From Desulfuromonadales bacterium (GTDB lineage: Bacteria > Desulfobacterota > Desulfuromonadia > Desulfuromonadales > UBA2294): 10,382 bases of DNA. Below are positions 1 through 9,800 of the stretch, piece after piece. Made by a program: the position numbers and the translations under genes. Location: NCBI GenBank assembly GCA_014859615.1, contig JACUTX010000073.1, positions 1 through 10,382 on the forward strand. Direction: 5' to 3'. Positions within the stretch are counted from its first letter, which is position 1; the number at the start of each line of letters is the position of its first letter. Under the pieces are notes generated by a model. That model made no database searches and was not told where the DNA came from. It saw only the letters and a list, made by a program, of their open reading frames with translations.

Positions 1-170
1 CGGTTCTGATCGGGAATTGTGATTGTAAAGATTGAAACTATCTTGTCATTCCCGAGGAGAACCTGATCGGGAATCCAGATCTTAAAGATTTAAATTCTGG
101 ATCCTTTGATAGAATCATTTTCGGGATGACAAAACTCTTAACCGTCGGGTCCCGCCCTGACGGTTTACGC
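1..170. repeat. Dispersed structured repeat, left copy
   Basis: This stretch matches the one at about 10184-10360 in the same orientation. Bases 11-57 match 10192-10238 at 45 of 47 positions, and further identical blocks follow (CTGATCGGGAATCCA, CTGGATCCTTTGATA, the ACTCTTAAC region and CCGTCGGGTCCCG). It contains nested inverted motifs. TTGTCATTCCCGA (43-55) pairs with TCGGGATGACAA (121-132). ATCCAGA (73-79) pairs with TCTGGAT (96-102). ATTCCCGA (48-55) can instead pair with TCGGGAAT at 10-17 or 67-74. It ends in a hairpin, AACCGTC-GGG (140-149) with CCC-T-GACGGTT (155-165). No ORF is visible in it. It looks like an intergenic REP/MITE-style element; the left boundary may lie outside the window. 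Confidence 0.85.
140..165. repeat. GC-rich hairpin closing the left repeat
   Basis: AACCGTC (140-146) is the exact inverse complement of GACGGTT (159-165). The stem continues with GGG/CCC around a TCCCG loop, with one bulged T. No T-run follows it on either strand, so it is not a good intrinsic terminator. The right-hand repeat has the equivalent stem GTCGGG/CCCGAC at 10332-10349, which suggests the hairpin belongs to the repeat unit. Confidence 0.6.
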
Positions 171-233
171 TGCATCAGTCTTCAAACAATCAATCACCAT
201 ATGCTGGGCCGATTCATTTTAACAACGTGACAG

Positions 234-262
234 CTGGCACTGGCAGAAAGAATTGTTATAGT
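234..262 (+). promoter_or_regulatory. Candidate sigma70 promoter of the ferritin-like gene
   Basis: The -10 candidate TATAGT (257-262) matches the TATAAT consensus at 5 of 6 positions. It lies exactly 17 bases after CTGGCA (234-239), which matches TTGACA at 4 of 6. Transcription would start near 269, giving a leader of about 28 bases. The hexamer CTGGCA is tandemly duplicated (234-245). The rest of 171-296 shows no ORF and no other recognisable element. This is a consensus match only. Confidence 0.45.
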
Positions 263-282
263 TAACGTGAGGTTTTCATAAG

Positions 283-289
283 AAGGGAG
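283..289 (+). promoter_or_regulatory. Ribosome binding site of the ferritin-like gene
   Basis: AAGGGAG sits 7 bases before the ATG at 297. This is a strong, well-placed Shine-Dalgarno sequence and fixes that start. Confidence 0.75.
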
Positions 290-296
290 CTACGTC

Positions 297-770
297 ATGA
301 GCAAACAATCGGCTGTCTGTTATACCCTTGATGCCGCCCTGGAAGAGGCGATCGATTTTGAAAACAATCTGTTTCACTCATTCCTCCAGGCTATCCGCAC
401 CGTTCAGTCAAAGGCGGCGAGCACAATACTCAGAGATGCCGCTGCCAAACGTCTGAAATACAAGCAGAAGTTGGAGCTTGCGCGGCTCGAAGACGATTTC
501 ACCGTCGGCAAGGGCGATAAAAAGGCGCCGACGATGAATCTTGACAAGCGAATCGGCGTAAAGAGCCTGGAGAGCAACGCAGATCCGCGATCCGCTCTGG
601 CTCATGCCATTCATCTGGTCAATGCAGCACTCATCTTTTACGAAGAGATGGCTCAAAGCTGCAGCGGAGCTCCGATGCACAAAGTTTTCATCACCCTGGA
701 TGCTGATCAGAGAGAACTGCTGCAGCAATTGGAAGATGAGTACGAAGAGCACTTCATGACTGAAAATTAA
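297..770 (+). CDS. Ferritin-like / degenerate rubrerythrin-like protein
   Basis: This encodes a soluble 157-residue protein with no signal peptide or membrane segment. Four likely helices can be read: A about 12-33, B about 42-65, C about 97-120 and D about 133-155. That is the layout and length of the rubrerythrin-type ferritin-like fold. The match lies in the helix pattern (E22 with F29 in helix A, FYEEMA at 114-119 in helix C, LEDEYEEHF at 145-153 at the end of helix D). The diiron signature seems largely lost. Where active family members have E-x-x-H in helices B and D, this protein has lysine-rich DAAAKRLKYKQK in B and DQRELLQQ in D. Helix C has HLVN in place of ligand glutamates. There is no C-terminal rubredoxin domain. 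It therefore probably does not act as a peroxidase; a structural or binding role is a guess. It is monocistronic and converges on the glucan synthase gene 49 bases downstream. The fold assignment rests on pattern recognition and could be wrong. Confidence 0.6.
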   Translation: MSKQSAVCYTLDAALEEAIDFENNLFHSFLQAIRTVQSKAASTILRDAAAKRLKYKQKLELARLEDDFTVGKGDKKAPTMNLDKRIGVKSLESNADPRSALAHAIHLVNAALIFYEEMAQSCSGAPMHKVFITLDADQRELLQQLEDEYEEHFMTEN

Positions 771-781
771 ATCAGCCCCTC

Positions 782-808
782 AAACAAAATCGCTGCCGGG
801 TGCCGCGA
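782..808 (-). terminator. Candidate intrinsic terminator of the glucan synthase gene
   Basis: Read on the minus strand just past the stop codon, TCGC and GC pair with GC and GCGA around an ACCCG loop. One G-A mismatch interrupts the stem, and TTTTGTTT follows at once. The stem is short, so this is a modest candidate. The reverse orientation has no T-tract, so it would not serve the convergent small gene. Confidence 0.35.
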
Positions 809-819
809 CGCTCCTTGGC

Positions 820-3800
820 TCATTCGATCGATGCTCCCCCACTGGCGCCGCTCCCCATTATAACTTGAACCTTATATTCTCCCCCTTGCATGGTTATCGG
901 CAGACGATTCCCTTCCAGGAGGGCTCCATCAAGCTCAACCGAAACAACCCCTCTGCTGACCCGCTCAGGATTTTCGATCAAAAGGTGATAATTGGATGAT
1001 CCGAACCGGTAATTGACCGAAAACCGCTCCCAAGCGACCGGAATGACCGGATCGATAACAAGCGAGTCGGTACGACGTTTCAGTCCCAGGATCTCTTCTA
1101 CCCAGGCCCTGTACATCCAGGCAGCCGACCCGGTGTACCACGACCACCCTCCCCGTCCGACCTTATCGGGGAGACGATAGACGTCCGCCGCTACAACATA
1201 CGGTTCAACTCCGTAGTGACGCGCTGATTCAAGATTCGACGAATGCTCAATCGGATTCATCATTTGCAACATCTGCACCGCACGGTCACCATCCCCGGTA
1301 CGCGCCATCGCCATAGCAAACCAGAGGGCTGCGTGAGTGTACTGCCCGCCGTTCTCCCGGACTCCGGGCGGATATCCTTTGATATAACCGGGTGAAGGGG
1401 AAGAGTGATCAAAAGGTGGCGAAAACAGAAGCACAACCTTCTCTTTCTGCAGAACAAGATGTTCCCAGGCTGATTCCAGTGCGATTTCAGCCCGTTGTGG
1501 ATCAGCACCACCCGAGAGCCAGGCCCATGATTGCGATAAAGAATCGATCTGAGCCTCATCACTCTCAGCCGACCCCAAAGGAGTGCCGTCATCGAACCGG
1601 CCGCGCAAATACCACTCTCCATCCCAGGCTTTATCCTCGATGCTGCGACAGAGCTGCTGTCGTTGTTGCGCATAAACATGAGCCTCATCCGTTTTGTTGA
1701 GAGCATGAGAGATTTCAACCATCCCCTGCAACAGATCGACAAGGAACCATCCGAGCCAGACACTCTCCCCCTGCCCATTGGCACCGACCAGATTCATCCC
1801 GTCATTCCAGTCGCCGGTTCCAAACAGCGGCAGACCATCGGGGCCCGCCGTCAACCCTTTTTTCACGGCGCGACGACAATGTTCAAACAGGGAAAATGGT
1901 TCAAAAAGCTGTTCAGGCGTTGAAAACACCTCATGCTCCCCCTCTTCAAGCAGTGGCGCTTTTAAAAACGGAATTTCCTCTTTAAGAAAATCGACATCAC
2001 CGGTCACTCTCAGATACTCTGCAACCACATACGGAAGCCAGAGCAGGTCATCTGAAATCCGGGAACGGATACCGGCGCCTGAAGGTGGATGCCACCAGTG
2101 CTGCACATCCCCTTCACTGAACTGACGGCTGGCAGCGAGCAAAATCTGTTTGCGGGCCAATTCAGGCTGGCAAGAGATAAAAGCAGTAACATCCTGCAAC
2201 TGATCACGGAAACCGAAAGCTCCGCCCGATTGATAAAAAGCCGATCGTCCCCAGATCCGGCAGCTCAAACTCTGATAAAGCAACCATCGATTGATTAAAA
2301 TATCAGCGGCAGGTTCAGGGGTCTGGACAGTGATGCAGCCAAGAGCACGATCCCACCAGGCCGACGTCCCGTCAAGAGCCGTCTGCACCTCTCCTTCCAG
2401 CCGAAAACGGCTGATCAGCTGACACGCTTCGTCCTTGGAACCGGCCTGCCCGAGCATACAGACAATCACCGTGCTTTCACCAGGTGCCAGCTGAAACGTA
2501 TTCTGCAGTGCGGCACACGGATCAAGGCGGGCTCCGGTTATTCCATCTAGATGAACATTATCGAGAGCTGCCGGATCCGCCAGAGAGCGGTTACGGCCGA
2601 TGAATGAGGTCCGATCACCGCTGTACGATTCCGGCGGCGGATCGAGTGTCACAAAAGTGACCCGATTTCCATATTCCGGATGATAGCGGTTATAGCCGAG
2701 CAGAGAAGAAGATCGACGATCCCAATGCGTGACAGTATGCATCTGCGCCGACTCCCGGTGTTCACCCAGTGTCAGCTCGACATAAAAGGTCACTGAGAGC
2801 TCCCGCCATCTTCTGGTATCGTTTCGCACCGTCATCTGATATAGTTTTACCGGAGCGCCACCGGTATCATCGGTCGGGACAAACTGTTTTAACAGCTGGT
2901 AAATTCCAAAACTGTGCCGCTCGAAGACAGAATAGCCTGCCCCATGTCGCACCCGGCAGAGATCAGAATTGCGGATCGGCCGGGGGGTTGTCGTCCAGAG
3001 ATCTCCGGTCTGTTCATCACGCAGATAAACCACCTCGGAGACAGGATCAAGAACCGGATCGTTTGTCCATTGCGTTAACCGATTACGCTGACTGTTGCCA
3101 AACCATGTAAAGCCGGCACCGGATTCACTCACCATCGTCCCGAAATCCGGATTGGCCATCACATTAACCCAGGGGGATGGTGTCGGCAGAGCCGGATCAA
3201 GAGTCATCACATACTCTCGCCCGTCCGGAGTAAACCCACCTAAGCCGTTAAAAAAAATCAACTCGATTTCATCCAGAGGTTTGATCGGATCCGGCAGCAT
3301 CTGCTTGATTTTAAGCGGTTCGCTCAATTCAATCCGTTCACTCGAAATTCCGAGTTGTTGAGAGAGTGCTCCACGGGCCGCAACCAGAACAACCGCGGCA
3401 ACCGCTTTCATCAACCTGAGATCGTCGTCAGGGATCTGATCTGCACTACGCAACAGGACGTTGCCGGGATGGCCACTGGTCGTAGATGAGGCGTAAGCCT
3501 GAATCATATTGATCAACTTCTCCCGCAGCGGTTGATCGTACGCCCCTTCCTCCTCATTGATGATCAGCAGATCCGCAGCGAATCCGTGCATTCGCCAGTA
3601 GCTGTGGGCCTGAAGCAGCTGGCGAATCAGATTCAAATCACGCGACTCGGCAATAGTGACCAGCAAGATCGGAAGATCACCGGAGATCGCATAAGGCCAG
3701 AGCCCGGATTGCCCTTTGTGATTTCCCATAATCTGATCCGCCGAAACGCGCAGAAGCTGATTTGGAAAGAGCATATGGTTGGCCAGCTGTTGAAACCAGC

Positions 3801-6800
3801 GCGCATCCTCCGGCTGGATATGCAGCAGCCGTAATTCAATCTGCGCCGAACGCCAGGCAAACTCCATGGCGCGATCAATCTGATAGGTCTCAGAATATTT
3901 ATCGGCCAGGGCAATCACTTCCTCACGGGTTCTGGCGACCGCAAGGATAAAAGCGACCTCACAACGTTGCCCCGGTTCGAGTGTCACCCGATGACGCAGA
4001 CTGAAGATCGGATCAAGAACAAAACCCTGGCTATTACCGGGACTTGTGATCGCTCCGGCAGGCGATGCAAGCGTATTGCCACGGCCGATAAACCTGGCCC
4101 GATCCGTCTCAAATGCAAATGGAGTCAAAATTGTCTCAGACGCTATCCGATGCGCCATGAACGTCTCAGCAGGTTCGTCGCTGCGTGAACGTCGATACGC
4201 CAGAAGCGTTCTTCTCTCGGAAAGCGCCTCAGTCTGAATAAAAATTTTATTAAAGGCCGGATGCTGCCGATCGGCATTATGCGCCGCCATAGCGAGTTCA
4301 AAATAACTGGTTAAGCAGAGGGTACGCGGCCGATCAGAACGATTCAGCAATGACAATCGGCGAATTTCGACATCATCTTCAGGCGACACCAGCACGTCGG
4401 TCTGAGCTTGAATGTCGAAATCAGTACGACTGAAGGTAACGCGATCCAGGGCAAACTCCACTTCATAATCATCAGCTTCCAGCCCGACGGGGTGATAAGC
4501 CGCAGACCAGAGTTTTCTCCTCTCTTCGTCATACAGATAGATATAGCTCCCCCAGAGATCAGTCGTCTGATCGAAACGCCAGCGGGTCAGCTCCAGCCCG
4601 TTCCACTGACTGTACCCACCGCCGGTGTTTGTCAGCATCAGATTATAAGAACTGTTGCTCAGAAGCCGTGTTTTCGGGATCGATGTATGCGGTGTCGTGA
4701 ATCGCTTGCCGCGATCCTCGATCCCGACCATACTCGAAACAATCTGGGGGTTTTCACGTGCCGATGCAAGTTGCAACGGCGGGAGAGTCGGAATTCTTTC
4801 CTGCAGCAGCTGTTCAAAAGCCTTAACTCTGGGGTCTGAATGAAACCGCTTGCGAAACCGATTATCCTGCAGAAAATTAAGCATCGATATAAAGCTCATC
4901 CCCTGGTGATGAGCCATATACGCCTTGACGACCACCCCTTTTTTACCCGTCTTCGTCGCTTTGCGGCTGAAATCAATCGATTCATAAAAACCGTAGTTGT
5001 TGTAGAGTCCAAGATTTTCCAGACGTTTGAGATTTTCCAGCGTTTTTTTCGGACGGATACTGATCGCCAGGAGACTCGCATACGGAGCAACCACCAGCTG
5101 ACTCTTCATTAATCGCTTCAGACCGAGCTCTGCCACACCGAACGCCATGTATTGATAGGTTTTGTTGAGATCGAGATTTCCGTAGGCCGATTCTGACACA
5201 CCCCAGGGGACTTTTCGCTTCCGGCCATAATGTATCTGAATATCGACCGCCCTCGTAACGGCTCGGTGCAACAGAGAGTTATCATAAGAATTCTGCAGCA
5301 GCAGAGGCATCAGGTACTCAAACATGGTGCCGCTCCAGCTCATCAATACCCGATGGTTATTGACCATTGCGTGAGGACGCCCCATAGAAAACCAGTGCGC
5401 CATCGGAACATCACCACGAGCGATTGAGGTAAAACTTCCGAGCCGGGCTTCGCTCGCCAGCAGATCATAAAACGATTCATCACGTCGACCGACTGAGACG
5501 TTGTAGCCGACTGCAAAAAGTTTGAGCAAAGGGTCGTAGAGAAATGACATATTGATCGCCTTGCCGAAACGATCAATCTTTGCTTCAAGCAAAAGAATCT
5601 GATCGGACAGCTTTTGTGCCTCAAGTCGCGATCGATCATAAGCATCGCTCACCCGGCCGAGCCATTCAGGCGATTTCGAACTATTCTTTATGATCTGAAA
5701 AAAAGATGTATCCGAGAACGCGTCGGCACAGGTTTCGGCGAGGGACGGCAACAGGGTCAGATCCTCCCTCATAACCTTATAAAACGACGGAACGGATGGC
5801 GTAATTTCCTGCGGTTCAACCTCCAGTATCGAGACAACCCAACCGAAATATAAATCGACAGCTTCCCTGGCCCCACGGATCTGATTCTTAAGGGCTCGAC
5901 ACCAGTAATCGACTTCACTCTCTTCGTTAAATCGAGTACTGATAGCAGTGAGGATATCCGGCAGAACCAGAGCATCATCGACCACCTGCCGGACCAACTC
6001 AAGCGAGCTTTGCAAAGGTTTACGCCAGAGAGCCAAACGTTTTTCAAAATCGAGCAGCGCCTTGTCATCCTTCTTTTGATCGGAGACCAGACGGAGAAGA
6101 ATCGTACCACTGTCGACAAAACCGGCCAAAACTGCTGCATCGAGCAGAGGGCGTTGACGCAGCTCTTTTAACCCCGCTTCCATGACCCATAAAGAAGAGA
6201 GAAAATTGCCACTGTCAACAGAAGAGACATATCTCGGTTCGAGGGGATGCAGATCAGACAGATCGTACCAGTTCAACAGATGCCCCTCGTATTTCTCAAG
6301 TTTTACCAGGGTCAACATCGTCGCAGAGAGCCGGTCAACCAGAGTTCTGACACCGATGTAACCACAATCATGCGCGCCGAGTAGCGACAGCATCCAGAGC
6401 CCGATATTGGTCGGGCTGGTTCGCATGGCGACCTGATCCTGATGCGACACCTGATAATTGTCAGGCGGAAGCCAGCAGGTATCGTCATTGACGAAATCAT
6501 CAAAATAACGCCAGGTCCGGCGGGTCAACCTGCGCAGATAATCGCGATCCTGAGCTGAAATTTCATCAAGTACTTTTAACGGTTTTTTTCGTGAGGTCAA
6601 CAACCAGCCGACCAGAGGGGAGATGAACCAGAGAAAAAGAAAGGGCGTCGTAATGATGAGATGGTCCGGATGTCGATGATAAAGCTGATACGCCAATAGA
6701 CAAGAGAAGACAGAGAAACAGCACAAAATGAAAATCAGTAATTTACGTTGAGCGACCCCGCCGAAATGAACAACTTGAGACGATGTCCATTCGAGCAGAT

Positions 6801-9800
6801 GCCGGTGGGAAATCAGCATTCGATACAGGACCCTGAATATGGCGCCCAGGGATACCAGCACCAGATGCGGCATCAGGGCAATTTCGGCAAAAATTCTAAC
6901 TGTATCGCGCCAGATCTGCGCTAAGGAAAAATTTTTATAACCTTTACGTGTCGTCAGCAAGATGACCATTCTGGCCATCAGCGGCCAGAACAGACAGATC
7001 CCCACCAGCAACAACACCGCCGACGCTGTCAGACTCGATGCCATCCATGAATAAAGGAGCAGCAACAGACTCGAAACAGGAACCAGACTGCGACGCAGGT
7101 TGTCAAACACTTTCCAGCGATTGAACCAGGAGAGTGGATTTTTCCCCATTTTCCCGTTCGCCAACGGCACCCAGGGGAGGAGCCAAAGAGCAATTTGCCA
7201 ATCCCCTCTGATCCAGCGATGCATCCGTCTGAAATAATTGATATAATCCGGCGGAAATTCGTCATACAGCTCAATGTCACTGGCCAGACCGGTCCGGGCA
7301 TGCGCCCCTTCAATCAGATCGTGGCTGAGAATCAGGCCTTCCGGGAAGCGTCCGGTCAGAATACGATGAAAAGCCTGAACATCATAAATCCCCTTACCGT
7401 GATACGACCCCTCACCGGTCAGATCCTGATAAACATCTGCCGTCACCCGATTATACGGATCGACCCCGATCGATTCAGCAAACAGCCGACTGAAAAATGA
7501 AATATTCGCACTCGGCAGGGACGATGAAACCCGAGGTTGTATCAAGGTAAAACTTCCGGGACTCAACTGACCTGTCGCATCAAACCGCGGACGATTCAAA
7601 GGGTGGGCAAGAGTTTCAATCATCCGCCGGGCAGTTCCGTGCGGCAATTGAGTATCGCTGTCAAGAGTGATAACAAACCGGATATGACTGATCTGCTCCG
7701 GACTCCCGACCCGGACCAGCTCCAGCGCATAATCGGGAGAGGAACCGTCCAGCAAAGCATTAAGTTGCTCCAGCTTGCCACGTTTTCTCTCCCAACCGAT
7801 AAATTTCTGTTCACTTTCACACCAGGAACGCTCGCGATGAAACAGCAGAAAAACAGGGCCGTAACGGTCATTAAGCCTTTGCACCCCTTCCAGCATCTGT
7901 TGATAAAGAGCCTCATCTCCCGCAACGACCTGCTGGTGAGCATCGGTATAGTCAGAAAAAAGACTGAAAAGAAGATTGTTCTCCCGATTTGACATGTAGC
8001 GAATTTCCAGTTTTTCAAGATCCGACTGAATCGATTTTGCATTCAGCAAAAGAGTCGGCACCACAATCAAGGTTTTGAACTCATCTTGAATTCCCGATTC
8101 CTGAAAATTCATTTTCGGCAGAGGGAGAGTCGGCATAAAGCGAATCACAAAGTAATTCATCACCTCGACGGCAATCTGACTCGCCGGGAGAATTGTCAAA
8201 ACAAGAAGACTGACAGAGAGTGAAAGTTCAACTCCGGTGAGAGCATAGCAACCGAATAGAGTCGCAATCAGACCGGTCAGAATCGAGACGCCACTGAGGT
8301 AAATAGCTGTATGATTTTTTTTAACATAAGCAACAGTGCGGCTGAAGATCGATTCATCGCAACCGAGATACGCCAAAAAATCCCCTGACCCTGCGCCGAT
8401 CAAAAAATACCCGATATGCCCCGGATCAGCTTCATCGCTCGATTTCGAGAGAGAGCGATTCTGCTCCGCCAGAGTAATGACCGCCTGCGCAACTGAAGGC
8501 TCATCCCGATCACTTCGATCTGCCACCGTCTCGATCACTTGCCGGTATCTGTCTCGGGTCGCAAAATCCATCTGCGGATAGACTCCTGACGGATCCTGGC
8601 GCAAAATCTGTTCCACAGAACTGAGCTGTTCGAACAACTCTTTCCAGTCGAGTTGGATCAATTGACGCAGACTCGTGAAAGCATTGCCGATTGCCAGCTG
8701 ATCTGAAGTCTGACGATTCTGTTCCTGCAACATCAATTCATTGACAAGAGTACCGAACGAACGCTCAATCCAGGCTTGAACCGGGACCAGAACATCTGTT
8801 TCATCGTAAAGATTATCGATCAATTGTGTGCTGAAATAGGGGCTGGGGTGCGGCTTGTCGACAGACAGCTCTGTCATAATGTAAAAGAGCTGGTTAACAT
8901 CGCGTTTATTCGCTTCTATCAGTCTGTTCGCCCAGAATGCCGCCTGCTGACTGTCACACAGATCGGTCTGCGCCGAAATTGCCAATCTTTTGATATTTTC
9001 AATCAAGGCAACACGCAGCATCTGCGGCAGTGCCCAGAGTTCAGCAATCGATAAAGGGTGTTTCTCTTGTGAAGCCAAAACAGACGCAAGAATCTGATCC
9101 CGGGTCAGATGCAGATTCGCATCGGTCAGCACTTTTTTGGACAGACAGTAGATATACGGGAGGCGACCATGACGCGGCTCATCGACAACTGTTGGCAAAT
9201 TGCGAAAAAAACTTTTGGGTAAATTAAGCAGGATATCCCGGACGGTTTTCACCAACATATATTCATTGTCGATGATCCATTCCGCAACACCGGTCGCCCC
9301 CTGTCCGACCCGATTTGCCTCCATCAAATCGGTACAAACCTCTTGCACCCAGCTTCGATCGGTCCGAATCTGTTTTAGTAACTCAAAGGAGACACAACCA
9401 CCCTTGCCACGTCTCCTTTTTATCGACAGTTGCAAAGTTGGACTTAAAGGTTTTTTAATCTCTTCCGGGCAGACATTAGATCGAACAACAACACGCTTAT
9501 CAAAAGAGGGATGTTTGATAAATACAATAGGGCTGGTCTCAGCATGAGCAAGAATCAAAGAGAGCGCTATCGGCAGGTCAACAACCCGCCCCTGCAGCAG
9601 AAGCAGAGTCTCCTCAGAGAGAGTTGTTTTGGAATATTCAGACAGCAGACCGGCATCGATCCCGTACCTGGAACGTCTGATTATGAACCATCCAGAGATC
9701 AGACCGATCGACGCCGCAGCAACAAAAAACGAAGAGAGGAGAGTCAGCTGACTTTTGATCCAGAGCAGAGGCAAGAAGAGGAGAGTGACACCAAATAAAC

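Noticed and set aside
1..170. CRISPR array
   Set aside because: The repeated motifs are inverted and unevenly spaced, there are no regular unique spacers, and no cas gene is present.
235..256. Possible sigma54 promoter (TGGCAC or TGGCAG followed by TTG)
   Set aside because: The spacing is wrong: for TGGCAG the -24 and -12 elements are one base too far apart, and for TGGCAC the -12 element is absent. The sigma70 reading fits better.
408..752. Minus-strand ORF of 114 codons opposite the ferritin-like gene
   Set aside because: It lies wholly within the small gene on the opposite strand, has no convincing ribosome site and looks like no known protein. It is a shadow of the real frame.
4408..4839. 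Plus-strand ORF of 143 codons inside the synthase gene
   Set aside because: It lies opposite the region joining the cyclisation domain and first beta-sandwich, with no ribosome site or protein-like composition that I can defend.
7537..7992. Plus-strand ORF of 151 codons opposite the GT84 domain
   Set aside because: It is antisense to highly conserved catalytic coding sequence, its translation has no recognisable domain, and many similar ORFs occur along the gene. It is a by-product of codon use in the synthase.
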